The notes under the pieces are model-generated. The model saw nothing but the letters and a program-made list of their open reading frames with translations. It ran no database searches and was not told where the DNA came from. From Lytechinus pictus (lineage: Eukaryota; Echinodermata; Echinoidea; Temnopleuroida; Toxopneustidae), in contig NC_087257.1 of assembly GCF_037042905.1 (NCBI RefSeq), forward strand, positions 10,012,001-10,076,000: DNA of 64,000 bases. Reading direction: 5' to 3'. Both the position numbers and the translations under genes were made by a program. This document shows, piece after piece, positions 24,201 to 33,635 of the stretch (its first letter is position 1; the number at the start of each line of letters is the position of its first letter).

Positions 24201-26601
24201 ATGATATAAATTCATACGTGCATCGTTCTCTTGAAGCTTCAGTGTGATTCTCTTTGTTTACTACAGAAAAAAATTATGACATCGATGGATTTCCATAGAA
24301 TTGAGATTGATTAGATCTATCGTAACTCTTTGAATAAGACGGGCCCTGATTTCCAAGGGAGCTGCCTATGGTTTATGACATAAGTGCTGAAGCACCCCAA
24401 GCACCCACCCCCCCTCCCAAACTCATAGGACCATGCTTAACCCTAACGAGGCCAGACTATTTCGGTTGTTAATGGAGCTGGGGAGGTGCCCATCTAATGA
24501 TACGTCCATCGATCGCACGCTTGTGCGGGCGCTCGTGCCGAAAACTAACACACATGGTGTGTTAGTTAGTTATTCAAAAAACAAAAATTGTGTCCTTATT
24601 ATGTAATAATCAACAAATTGCATTGTTGATTTTTGTCTCGCCTACCAGAGGTGAAGGCGAGACTTAGGGATCCAAATGTCGTCCGTCCGCCACAGACCTT
24701 ATGACACATAACTCCACAACCGTAAGTCATTTTTTAACCAAACTTGGATGCCCTGCATGTTATGCTGCAGTCGGAGGTCACATGGTTAAAGGTCAAAGGT
24801 TATTTTCAGGTCAACGTTAAAGTTTACATGCAAGACTCTCTTATGACACCTAACTCCGCAACCGTAAGTCACTTTTCAACCAAACTTGGATGGTAGATGG
24901 ACTTGGGGGACCTGCATGTTATGCTGCAGTCGGAGGTCATACGGTAAGGTTAAAGGTCATTTTCAGGTCAACGTTAAAGTTTACATGCAAGACTCTTATG
25001 ACACCTAACTCCGCAACCGTAAGTCACTTTTCAATCAAACTTGGATGGTAGATGGACTTGGGGGACCTGCATGTTATGCTGCAGGCGGAGGTCACATGGT
25101 AAGGTCAAAGGTCATTTTCAGGTCAACATTAAAGTTTACGTGCAAGGCTCTTATGACAAGTGTTATTCCATCCCAATAATTTCACAATTAAGTTTCGATA
25201 CAATTATGTTGCGTGCCCTCGCAATTCACGATATTTCTGGTATTTTCATAAGTGGGCGAGACACAAAATCGCTTTTGCCTTGTTTCTTTTTTGCTTGTCA
25301 ATTTTTAATCAGCAACCTGTGCCTTGGTAACTACAGGTGCGAGCGCGTAGCGTGAGCGGGAAAATTATGAGATTTATACCTAAAAACTGGAAGCTGTATC
25401 CATAGTTTTAAACCATGAAAAGGATTCGAGCGCGAACCACGAGCAGATTTTTTTTATATTCTGTTCTGAAACTGGTTAATTTAAGAACGTTTTAACTAAA
25501 GAACAAGCTGCGTTGCCTGCGTATCTCAAAACGCGCGAGCTTTTTTTTCATTTCTTTTTTTTTTTATAGATTTAGACCTCGAATCTGGGTATTCTTAACA
25601 CATTTGTTTTCATTATGAAAAGGAAGGTTTAAATCAATAACGCAAGGCGCCAGCTGAAAATTTTAGATATTCCGATCAGGAAAAAGGGTCAATTTTGCAC
25701 TAGTTCAAGTACTATGTAGGAACAATTGATTAGGGGATATGGATCGCACTTAATAAATGACGCGAGCGCGAAGCTGATGTTTAATATTTTTTAATTTTGA
25801 CCTAGGAACGGGACATTCTAAGCTCAAGTCATCATATGAAAATGATGACTATCTTCTCATTCCTCTTTCTGAGCGCGTGCTGAAAATTATTGATATTTTG
25901 ATCTGAAAAAGGGACGTCATTTAAGGATTAGGAATTCATGAAAAGGATATCTCATTTGATTATCTAATAGGCCTAATGACAATAGCTGCGATAAGGCCTG
26001 GAAACTATACATTTTAAGCAATTTTGAAATTATGAAGTGGATGGATGGGTTAATACATTTTTAACACTTAATGCGAGCGGAAAGTGGGAGCCAAAATTTT
26101 GCACAAAATGTCACAGCAAGGGCCTATAGTAAGGAGTAAACCATTAAGCAGTTTACATGTGTATTATGTTCGTAGTACCATGGCTAATTCATAGCTTTAA
26201 TCCTTGAAAAAAATTGAAAAAAAATCATAACACTCACCTAGTTGGTATTCAACTTCTCCCATGAATTTTTCGCTAAAGTCCAGCATACCCCGGTTATCGC
26301 AGATAGCCAGATGGTCAGTCAGGTCGTAAGAATCTCGCTTCTCGGTAGTAGATTTTTGTTCAACGTAGCCTTCAGGAGCATCGTGGTTCCACATATCTTC
26401 TTCGTTAGTGACATACAGGAGAGAATTGATCAGGGCCGACTTTCCAACACCAGGTACCCCAAAAACTCCGATTCTCGTCTGAGGAGGAGGATTCTTCGGT
26501 CGTCTTGCCTCCGACCGAATGGTTTTTCCTGGGTGGTATTTTTGTAAAGCTGTTTGCAATTCTGCGATACGATTTTTTTTAGGGCTACTAACACCTGCCA
26601 T
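14957..26601 (-). CDS. IFI44-like P-loop GTPase with CaaX tail (paralog A), 4 exons
   Basis: Predicted 273-residue intracellular GTPase. Exons (minus): 26238-26601, 23792-23930, 16040-16107 and 14957-15207; all junctions are GT/AG and phases 1, 2 and 1 join cleanly. Residues 48-55, GVPGVGKS, form the P-loop; DNRG at 102-105 fits the G3 DxxG motif; IHCAVIVV matches the strand that follows the P-loop region in IFI44/IFI44L; ITHK near 198-201 is a G4-like motif lacking the usual Asp; EIENYT fits a G5-like site; CILL (270-273) is a C-terminal CaaX box whose final Leu favours geranylgeranylation. IFI44 proteins are interferon-induced in vertebrates; an immune role here is inference. No TLDc domain precedes the GTPase. 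The ATG was chosen because both paralogs start MAGV there and upstream similarity is non-coding. Intron 2 is 7.7 kb, inflated by palindromic elements. Confidence 0.87.
15208..16039 (-). other. GTPase A intron 3
   Basis: Holds the MITE at 15573-15855; the rest is AT-rich with no feature recognised. The intron in B is 36336-38278. Confidence 0.7.
15573..15855. mobile_element. TTAA-superfamily MITE, centre deleted (GTPase A intron 3)
   Basis: The left arm resembles the start of 21112-21690 (CTCGAAACCAGTTGAAT, AAAGTTTGAGGGAGATTGAA) and the right arm is its inverted end (AGCTAACTTGTTCC, GTCATTCTC). It is about half the normal length. Confidence 0.65.
16040..16107 (-). CDS. GTPase A exon 3
   Basis: 68-base exon (acceptor ATATAG, donor GACAG|GTATG) encoding SGEHLAVRADDLAGLVKTIK. 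Length and both junctions are the same in B. It is short, and is supported by phase and by the paralog. Confidence 0.85.
16290..16312 (+). repeat. Poly-G tract near the exon 3 side of intron 2
   Basis: A G-run of about 13 bases followed by AGGATCCGCCAGTG, which resembles the GGATCCGCC terminus of the 58265-58612 family. Probably an element remnant. Confidence 0.5.
16900..17700 (+). repeat. Left arm of a 6.7-kb palindrome (GTPase A intron 2)
   Basis: Blocks including AAAAAGACATGAAAG, TTTGAAATGTGAGGAATCAA, CCAGTGTGGAGTCCC, TTGGTCAGTCATTTTCAGAT and TGCCTGAAATTCAATATT are found inverted at 23105-23620. It includes a reverse-transcriptase-like GVPQ remnant (GGAGTCCCGCAG). Confidence 0.8.
18140..18380 (+). 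repeat. Outer minisatellite, left terminus of the foldback element
   Basis: More than a dozen copies of the core CCCACAAATGTAATAA with variable spacers (CGC, CACTTTA, TTTCA, TTTTTGATCG). Confidence 0.9.
18440..19110 (+). repeat. Inner tandem array, left arm (CCAGACCCGGTT units)
   Basis: Repeating units of about 50-55 bases with CAAAAATTATAATATAAGTC, CAAAGTCTTTTTTC and CAGACCCGGTT. The inverse array is at 22125-22320. Confidence 0.85.
19611..20082. mobile_element. TTAA-superfamily MITE inside the foldback element (3' end lost)
   Basis: AAAGGTCAAGTCTATCCCAG, then CTGAAAACTTCATCAAAATC, TGATGTCACTCACTCACTAT and an inverted arm. The right terminal sequence is missing. Confidence 0.75.
20320..21110 (-). 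repeat. Inner tandem array, GGGTCTGGA-GACTACGCTATATTTCC units
   Basis: About seven diverged units of ~110-130 bases, each containing TGGGTCTGGA, AAAGACTACGCTATATTTC, TTATTCAACAT, AATAAGATTGTGGGG and a T-rich spacer. Confidence 0.8.
21112..21690. mobile_element. TTAA-type MITE (GGAGAATGAAAC subfamily), complete
   Basis: TTAAAGGAGAATGAAACCC at the left; GAGTTTCATTCTCCTTTAA at the right. The arms share AAAGTTTGAGGAAGAT / CAAACTTTTGTTGATC and ATGAGCATTTGAATATTGAG with its inverse. The same subfamily is at 63478-64000. Confidence 0.85.
21845..22612 (-). repeat. Outer minisatellites, right terminus of the foldback element
   Basis: TTATTACATTTGTGGG cores, inverted relative to the left terminus. 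There are two blocks (21845-21912 and 22395-22612) separated by a duplicated stretch of the CCGGGTCTGGA array. Confidence 0.88.
22617..23104 (+). other. DNA between foldback element and palindrome arm
   Basis: Contains poly-G (22668-22684) and poly-C (23050) tracts and a 65-codon frame from 22704 without family resemblance. No splice support; not called a gene. Confidence 0.45.
23105..23620 (-). repeat. Right arm of the 6.7-kb palindrome
   Basis: Inverted partner of 16900-17700; together the arms enclose the foldback element at 18131-22616. The equivalent intron of B is only about 1 kb and has no palindrome, only a single diverged copy of one arm near 38990-39130. Confidence 0.8.
23792..23930 (-). 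CDS. GTPase A exon 2
   Basis: 139 bases, acceptor TTTACAG and donor GTGAG|GTATG. Encodes RRDGEKVVWNK through IHCAVIVV. Same length as in paralog B. Confidence 0.88.
24097..24346. mobile_element. MITE with GCCCCGTCTTAC ends (GTPase A intron 1)
   Basis: GCCCCGTCTTACAAAGAGTT at the left and a diverged AACTCTTTGAATAAGACGGGCCC at the right. The interior matches 43014-43302. Confidence 0.8.
24634..25283 (+). repeat. Left arm of giant inverted repeat: ~157-bp units with AGGTCA half-sites
   Basis: Starts with a terminal hairpin (GTCTCGCC ... GGCGAGAC), then tandem ~157-bp units containing CTAACTCCGCAACCGTAAGT, CAACCAAACTTGGATGG and GGTCAAAGGTCA, and ends GGGCGAGACACAAAATCGC. All parts recur inverted at 28669-29862. 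Confidence 0.85.
25102..25125 (+). promoter_or_regulatory. Nuclear-receptor-type half-site cluster (DR1 plus DR5 spacing)
   Basis: AGGTCA, one base, AGGTCA, five bases, AGGTCA. These spacings fit DR1 and DR5 response elements of RXR-partner and HNF4-like receptors (established knowledge). Equivalent inverted clusters lie near 28982, 29487 and 29641. Function not shown. Confidence 0.45.
25340..26130 (+). repeat. GCGAGCGCGAAGCGCGAGC-type dispersed tandem repeat, diverged
   Basis: Scattered units pair a GCGAGC-rich core with GATTTAGACCTA and GGGACATTCTAAG blocks. Same family as 27390-28500 and 46400-47190. Confidence 0.7.
26238..26601 (-). CDS. GTPase A exon 1 (start codon, P-loop, G3)
   Basis: Codons 1-121 plus one base. 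Begins MAGVSSPKK, carries GVPGVGKS and CDNRGM, and ends CAACTAG|GTGAGT. The exon sits between the two arms of a giant inverted repeat (24634-25283 and 28669-29862). Confidence 0.9.
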
Positions 26602-26910
26602 TTTCCCGTTAATAATTATGTTGTAATGAGACCACGATTCGTTCTTGCTGTCTTACTTCAAAGTCGAATAACAATATCGGGCAAACATACAATGCATTAT
26701 AGAATTGTTGAACATAAATGTTCCGGAAATGTTGTAATGACTACACCAAACTATATCGGCGGGGAATACCACGTACCCTTTGAACTCCGTGTCCATGGAC
26801 ACCATTTAGCGAATATGATGAGGAGCTTCGCATTAGTCTAATTATAATCATTCGTTTGGGTTACACGTGTAATCCTTTATTTGCTACGTCATTCGTGCGG
26901 GGGGGGGGGA
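26602..26910 (-). promoter_or_regulatory. Conserved 5' flank of GTPase A
   Basis: About 300 bases upstream of the ATG are alignable with 42685-42997 upstream of GTPase B (blocks TAATTATGTTGTAATGAGA, CTTACTTCAAAGTCGAATA, ACACCAAACTATAT, GGTTACACGTGT, TTTGCTACGTCATTCGTG). Frames are not conserved, so this is likely promoter/5' UTR. No clear TATA box was seen. Confidence 0.55.
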
Positions 26911-27389
26911 TTCTGGTCATAGATTTTGGTAGACCATGGACCCTACAGGGTCCTTGGGTAGACGAACCATTATAATGGATGCGAAGAAACGGAAACTTTG
27001 AAGTAGACGAGGCGGGTGATATGAAGAATGGAAAATGGAAATATAATGGAAAGTGGAACGATGACAAGTGCCTTTGGGTGTGACCGTGAAAATTATTATT
27101 TCTTTAAATATAAACTCATTTGCAGGGGCGGATCCAGCCTTCGCCAATAAGGGGGGGGGGCGGAATATTTTTTCAGCCATATTTTCCCCGCAATCGGCCG
27201 CTCGAACATGATTTTTGTTTGTTTCTTTAAAGAGGTAGTCCTAATAGTTACTTCTTAGCTCTATTCTTAAAACTCAACATAAATGTATATATTTTTTGAA
27301 ATTTTATGTAATTTTTCATAAAATTTGAAACTTTTAGGAAATGTTTGATATGCCTGAACGTATGCAACTAAATAATTACTACAGACGCG

Positions 27390-28500
27390 AAGCGCGAGCA
27401 GAAATTTTTGATACACGTACTGAACTAGCTGATCGAAAAGGTAGGCCTACCAACTGCTTGCAGTTAGCCATGAAGTCGTTACATATTTCAACAATCAAAT
27501 AATGTGAGCGCCAGGCTTGAGCTGAAATTTTGTGACATTTTTACCTAAAGAATGGAAATTCTAAGCACTTTTTGTAACTTAAACAGAATAGGTATATAAT
27601 TTAACAATTGATGCGAGCGCGAGCGGAAAATCTCGAGATTTAGACCTAGAAACAAGGCACTATTCATGTTTTATAAATCGTGAAAACATGAGTAATTGGG
27701 GATCTTCCTTACATTAATAATGCGAGCGCAAAGCGCGAGCAGAAAATTTTTATGTACGTTTTGAACTGATCGAAAAGATAGGCCCTACGTGTTAAGGACT
27801 GCTTGCATGGAGACGTAAATATTTCAACAATCAAATAATGCGAGCGCGAAGAGCGAGCTGAAAATTTTTGACATTTCTACATAAAGAATGAAAAATTTTA
27901 AATAATATTTGTAATCGTGAACAGGATAGCTATATAACTAAACGATTGATGCGAGCGCGAAGCGCGAGTGGAAAAAATTGAGATTTAGACCTAAAAACGG
28001 GACACTATTCATGTTTTGTAAATCATGAAAAGGATGAGTAATAGGGGATCTTCCTACATTAATAATGAAAGCGCGAGAAGATGCGCGCTCGCGTATCAGA
28101 TTTAATCCTAATCTAGGCATTCTAAATACATTTTTATCATGAAAATCAAAGCGAGCGCAAAGCCCGAGCTTAAAATATTTGATATTTCGATCTAAAAAAG
28201 GGCCAATTTCAGTTCTGTATTTCAAGCACATTGTAGGAATATTGTGAGGTGAATATGGATTCACTTAATAAAGAGCTGATATTTTTCATTATTATTTCAT
28301 TGAGTTTGACCGGGACATTCTTGGGACATGTCATCATATGAAAATGATGACTATCTTTCTATTCCTCTTGTTAATTAAGCGCGAAATGAAACAAAATAGA
28401 CAATTCGATTATTGAACTGATATCTTATTTATTAATGCATAATGAGGGCGCGGAATTAATGCGAGTGCAAATCCCGAGCCGAAATTTTTGATAAACTGTC
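27390..28500 (+). repeat. GCGAGCGCGAAGCGCGAGC dispersed tandem repeat
   Basis: About eight ~110-bp diverged units, each with a GCGAGCGCGAAGCGCGAGC-like core followed by AAATTTTTGACATTT- or GAGATTTAGACCTA-like text. Confidence 0.8.
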
Positions 28501-28668
28501 ATGAAAAGGGGATTTTAAGTAGTTTGTTGTATAATCAATATTGACACACACATAACTCGCCAATCAGAATGCGAGCGTCAGCGCCAGCTGATACGTTTTG
28601 ACATTCAGGCCTGAAAAGGGATAATTTGAAAACTTTATGGAATACACGAAAATAATAAGTACCTAACA

Positions 28669-29862
28669 AGGCAAAAGCGATTTTGTGTCTCGCCCACTTA
28701 TTAAAAAAAACAGAAATATCGTGATTTGCAAGGGCACGCAACAGAATTGTATCGAAACTTCATTGTGAAATGACTGGGATGGAATAAAACTTGTCATAAA
28801 AGTCTTGCAAGTAAACTTTCATGTTGACCCGAAAATAACCTTTGACCTTGCCACGTGACCTCTGACTGAAGCATAATATGCAGGTCGCCTAAGTACATCT
28901 ACCATCCAAGTTTGGTTGAAAAGTGACTTACGGTTGCGGAGTTAGGTGTCATAAGAGAGTCTTGCATGTAAACTTTAACATTGACCTGAAAATGACCTAT
29001 GACCTTACCATGTGACCTCCGACTGCAGCATAACATGTAGGTCCCCGTAGTCCATCTACCATCCAAGTTTGGTTGAAAATTGACTTACGGTTGCGGAGTT
29101 AGGTGTCATAAGAGAGTCTCAGGGGCCGCGGAACGGTTTTCAAAGTGGGGGGGCTGAGCCAAAAGTGGGGGGCTGACCATGCTAAAAATCACAATCATAT
29201 GGTCCTTTTTACGTTTTTGTAAACGGTTTTTGGAAAAAAGTGGGGGGGGGGGGGGCTGAAGCCCCCCGCCCCCAGCCCCCCCCCCCCCGGTCCCGCGGCC
29301 CCTGAGTCTTGCATGTAAACTTTAACGTTGACCCGAAAACAACCTTTGACCTTGCCACGTGATCTCTGACTGGAGCATAACATGCAGGTCGCCTATTACA
29401 TCTACCATCCAAGTTTGGTTGAAAAGTGACTTACGGTTGCGGAGTTAGGTGTCATAAGAGGGTCTTGCATGTAAACTTTAACGTTGACCTGAAAGTGACC
29501 TTTGACCTTACCATGTGACCTCCGACTGCAGCATAACATGCAGGTCCCTCAAGTCCATCTACCATCCAAGTTTGGTTGAAAAGTGACTTACGGTTGCCGA
29601 GTTAGGTGTCATAAAATAGTTTTGCATGTAAACTTGAACGTTGACCAGAAAATGACCTTTGACCTTACCATGTGACCCCCGACTGCAGCATAACATGCAG
29701 GTTCCCCAAGTCCATCTACCATCCAAGTTTGGTTGAAAAGTGACTTGCGGTTGTGGAGTTATGTGTCATAAGGTTTGTGACGGATGGACGATGGACGGAC
29801 GAACGGACGACGGACGACATATGGATCCCTAAGTCTCGCCTTCACCTCTGGTGGGCGAGACA
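28669..29862 (-). repeat. Right arm of giant inverted repeat
   Basis: About six inverted ~157-bp units (ACTTACGGTTGCGGAGTTAG recurs every 157 bases) and a mirror-image terminal hairpin at 29832-29860. Interrupted by the MITE at 29120-29304. It lies within the element at 27123-30197. Confidence 0.85.
29120..29304. mobile_element. Short GC-ended MITE (CAGGGGCCGCGG family), copy 2
   Basis: Ends CAGGGGCCGCGG and CCGCGGCCCCTG; exact 5-bp direct repeat AGTCT at 29115-29119 and 29305-29309. It interrupts one 157-bp unit of the inverted-repeat arm. Confidence 0.88.
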
Positions 29863-31242
29863 ATAAATCAAAATTTGCGAGCGCGCAACACGAGCAGAAA
29901 ATGTTAATATTCAGACCATAAAATTGACTTCCAAACTTGATATTTAAGCTCCATATTGAACAAGTTATGTAAATCACCTAACAGGCAATGCGAGCGCGAA
30001 GCACGAGCGAAAATTGTATATAGTGACATGAAAGATTCCTTTTTATTTTCTAAGTCTTCCCCTCATCTTAATCCTTTTTTATTCAATCGTCTTCCTCCTC
30101 TTCTTTTTCTCTCCTCATTTTCCTTTTTTTCTTTCTTTTCTTTTTTTGCTCTGCCAATAGGGGGGGGGGGGGCCTCGGCCCCCTGGATCCGCCTATGCAT
30201 TTGAATTAGTAATAATTCGCCGCGATTTCGTTGGTACATAAAACATTCATGATAAATGTGATATAAAAAAGCCATTGACGGTCATGCCGACCCTATTATG
30301 AAAACGTTATTACAGTAATAGAGTTTATCCGTGTGGAGTAAATCTAACTTTGAGACTAGTGATTATTATATTCGTTTCAAAATATTAGGATCTTACTAAA
30401 GATAATTCCACATAGGAGTATGAGAGTATTTAAAAAAAAGTAAAAAAAATTAAAATTGCATACAACATGAACCATACAGTAGTTGTTTAACAATAATCCA
30501 AACAATAACAGTGCTTAACTTTGAATTAAATATTAAAAATTACACTTTTTAACACCTGTTTTAACTGATTAAACACTCGGTACTGATGATGCTTCAAATC
30601 TTCCAACAATTTTAATACTTATTTTTTTTCAAGCGTCGAAAGGGATCTTGATAATGAATTAACAAACATCCACGATACCTACAGGATAACCATGATAACA
30701 GAAGTACAGTAAAGGGCTCGTTTGGCTTTACATCTGTAAGTGAAACTGATGTACTTCATATTATACGAAATTTAAGAAACAGGAAAGAGTCAGTGGGACT
30801 GAATGGCATTTATGAATTCGTTTTGAAATTATGTGCTTACGAAATAACATCCATATCACTTATAATTGATAAACCTCTGCTTGAAAATAGGCAAATTTCG
30901 CAAACACTGGAAGATTACAAAAATCACCCCAATTCGTAAAAGTGGAGATAAAACCATCCCATTAAATTTTAGACCCATATCTCCCTCATTCCTTGTGTTT
31001 CAAAAATTTTAGAACGTATTGTTCAGAGGCAGGTCCTTTCATATATACCCACAATATTCTCTCGCCGGCTTAATCCGGTTTCCGGGCAAGACATTCAACG
31101 ATCACAACCTCGATCAAGGTAAATGGTGACTGGTACCATGTAATTGATAAGAAGGATTATACTGGTGCGGTGTTCGTCGATATCAAGAAGGCCTTCGACA
31201 CCGTCGACTGCATGGGGAATTCTTCTAAAGAAGCTAAAGGTC

Positions 31243-31425
31243 TAGTCTGCTATGCAGACTCTGAATGGCTCGTGAGGTGGGATCTGCTGGTTTGCGAAGC
31301 AAACCAGCCTGAAAGGGCGAGCGGAGCGAGCCATCTGCAGCCTCAGTAGACCTAGTCTGCTATGCAGATTCGTTAAATCAGCTGAGGTACACACACTGCA
31401 GATGTGGGTCTACATTTGTAGACTA
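31243..31425. mobile_element. 183-bp element with TAGTCTRC ends
   Basis: Starts TAGTCTGCTATGCAGA and ends TGTAGACTA; flanked by an exact 9-bp repeat CTAAAGGTC (31234-31242, 31426-31434). Absent from copy 2. A long target duplication fits a Mutator-like origin (inference). Confidence 0.8.
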
Positions 31426-31430
31426 CTAAA

Positions 31431-32173
31431 GGTCTGGTCCCATGCACTGGCAGGCGGATACAAAACGTATTCATAAAGGACACAGCCGACGAGCAAAATT
31501 TCGCGGGTGGCTCCATCCGTTTTCATCCGCTCCAGAAATGGACAAAATTTGCGAAAGCATAACGGAAAATAAAGGACATGGGTAATACATAGTGCGGATG
31601 TTGAACGATTGTTCATCGGAAACATTGCGGATGAAAACGGATGGAAGTGGATGACAGCTCCGAACATGGCCGAAGTGTTACCCGGGGGGGGGGGGGGGGT
31701 TAGTACTTTATTCACGAGATGCATACGCTTACATCCTTTCTATTTCCGTGCTATATAATTATATACTAACGATGTTTAGACGTTCCATGTACCTTATCTT
31801 CCATCCCTCTTTTCGTTATTCAGCTTCAGTGGATTTGAGTTGCGAGGATACCCAGAGGATGCAGAGAGGATACAGCTGACTTTTAACGGATGATTATGGA
31901 CATGGAACGTTAAATTGTTGCTCGTATATGTTTCGGATTTACATCGTACCGGCGGAAAGCATATCCGTTCTATGAGTTTTGTGCACTGAGCTCGAAACTC
32001 CTTTTGCGCGGATGAATTAAATCACAGTGGACGGATGCTCGATGGATAGAGTGTAGGTAACACGAATGAGTACACAACCATGACAACGGATGTGTAGCGT
32101 TTTCCAACGGATGGCAAGATTTTTTTTACGTTTTACATCCGCTTTGCATCCGTAAGTGCAGTGGGACCGTGTC
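31431..32173. mobile_element. MITE 'GGTCCCATGCACT', copy 1
   Basis: Inverted ends GTCTGGTCCCATGCACT and AGTGCAGTGGGACCGTGTC; arms rich in CATCCGTTTTCATCCGC. Same element, same LINE site as 50011-50722, so it predates the duplication. Confidence 0.8.
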
Positions 32174-32182
32174 TTAATGCTC

Positions 32183-32434
32183 AGGTCACACGGCCACTCA
32201 CGGTAGCTGCGGATGCTAACTTAGTTCCCACTGTCACGATTTGCGCCACGATTAAAACGGCGGTCTTGATCGTGAAGTAATCGTAGTGATCTTATCAGAT
32301 CAGTCGTGGCAATCGTCTTCATCGTAGAAAAATTGTGAATGGATCAAGAATTTTCGCGGTCAGTTACGAAAGGCAAATCAGTCAGAACTAGGTATTAGCA
32401 TTCGCAGGTAATACCGTAAGTGGCCGTGTGACCC
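32183..32434. mobile_element. MITE 'GGTCACACGGCC', copy 1
   Basis: Inverted ends AGGTCACACGGCCACTCACG and GTAAGTGGCCGTGTGACC. Counterpart of 50733-50984 at the same LINE site. Confidence 0.78.
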
Positions 32435-32701
32435 AAGCATGACTAATACTGGGATTACGGATAGTTTACTCAATTGCTATGTATGGAAAATTACTTGACC
32501 GACAGAATATGTAGGACGTTTGTCAACTCTGAGCTTTCTTCAGAATCTAACATTACTTTCGGAGTCCCGCAAGGTTCACTGCTAGTGCCACTATTTTTTC
32601 ATCATGTTCATCAATGATTTAATAGACTCTGTATAATTATGTCAGGTTCAATTATACGCCAATGATACGGTTCTTTATTTTTCTCACCTATCATTGAATC
32701 A

Positions 32702-33148
32702 GCTCTAAAAGGACAAGTCCACCCCAACAAAAAGTTGATATTAATAAAAAGAGAAAAATCCAACAAACATAACACTGAAAATTTCATCAAAATCGGCGGA
32801 TGAAAAATAAGAAAGTTATGACATTTTGAAGTTTTGCTTAATTTCACAAAATAGTTATATGCACATCCTGGTTAGTAAGCAAATGGGCAGACCGATGATG
32901 TCATCCTTTCACTATTTCTTTTGTATTTTATTTTATGAAGTATTCAAATTTTGTCCTCATTGTCAAGTGAATCAACGTTTAATTCCTCGTTGAACATGTG
33001 GAATTATCATTTTTCAATACTATATGGCTCAGTCAAGTTGGTCTTTATTGTCAAATCTGCAAAAATGAAATATGGTATAATTCAAACAATAAAAAACAAA
33101 AGAAATAGTGAGTGAGTGACATCATCGGCTGTCTCATTTGCATGTCAC
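32702..33148. mobile_element. TTAA-type MITE truncated at the duplication junction
   Basis: Begins TAAAAGGACAAGTCCACCCC in the LINE; the matching site in copy 2 is an intact TTAA (51261-51264). The MITE stops in its right arm at CATGTCAC, where copy 2 sequence begins. Confidence 0.85.
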
Positions 33149-33635
33149 TTCGATTCAGTTCAAGTATGAATAATCATAAAAACAAACAAATACAAAATAC
33201 TTCAAAATGCGTCAATAATTATAATTTCAGATTATGATGTATGATAATTGATAATTCATACAATATCAATACAAGTAAATGAAAAAAATATCACTCGTCG
33301 TCGTTGACTCCTCTAACATGTCTAATCTGTAATACAATCCTGTATTGCTTGACTATCCTCATGATATTTTCAATTCAATTCATTTTTTTCTTTATTAGCA
33401 TAAAACATGCACAAGAATATACAAATAAGCACTAAGCTTAATAGCGTAATAAAAGCATATAGGCCTACTATAGACAAGTACTTTTATTTACAATTCATTA
33501 GACAGTGCACGCCATTGTTGTGTGTCAGCAATGTGTCTTAAAAAAAAATTAAAACTAAACCAAAAATATATAAAATGGAAAATATAAACCACATATATAG
33601 GCTCGTTTTGCACAATGGGGAAACATGATTATATA

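Larger units (their letters stand above)
27123..30197. mobile_element. 3.1-kb non-autonomous element with GGCGGATCCAG ends
   Basis: The left end CAGGGGCGGATCCAG and the right end CTGGATCCGCCTATG are inverted; both ends are followed inward by poly-G. CATTTG is duplicated at 27117-27122 and 30198-30203. GTPase B has the uninterrupted site (CTCATTTGAATTAGTAAT, 45007-45024), proving the insertion. It contains the GCGAGC repeats, the right inverted-repeat arm and a MITE. hAT-like (possibly hAT5) by end sequence; inference. Confidence 0.85.
30590..32704 (+). pseudogene. Non-LTR retrotransposon remnant, copy 1
   Basis: Frameshifted reverse-transcriptase text: a block ending SVGLNGIYEFVLKLC, then KILERIVQRQVL, then KKAFDTVDC (near 31185-31210), then SELSSESNITFGVPQGS (near 32530-32580). 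It is split by elements at 31243-31425, 31431-32173 and 32183-32434 and cut by a MITE at 32702. Several frames are broken, so it is inactive. Confidence 0.8.
9682..33148. repeat. Tandem segmental duplication, copy 1
   Basis: Homologous blocks occur in the same order and orientation in copy 2: 9682-10230 with 33145-34530, 13860-16107 with 34880-38346, 23790-23930 with 39336-39474, 26238-27122 with 42321-45003, 30198-30560 with 45004-45440, 30590-31240 with 49390-50010, and 32435-32704 with 50985-51264. Different insertions separate the blocks in each copy. Confidence 0.85.

Noticed and set aside
26690-26730. STAT/GAS-like TTCCGGAA site upstream of GTPase A as an interferon-type element
   Set aside because: Spacing of two is atypical, B reads TTCCTGAA, and one 8-mer is expected by chance; not enough to call.
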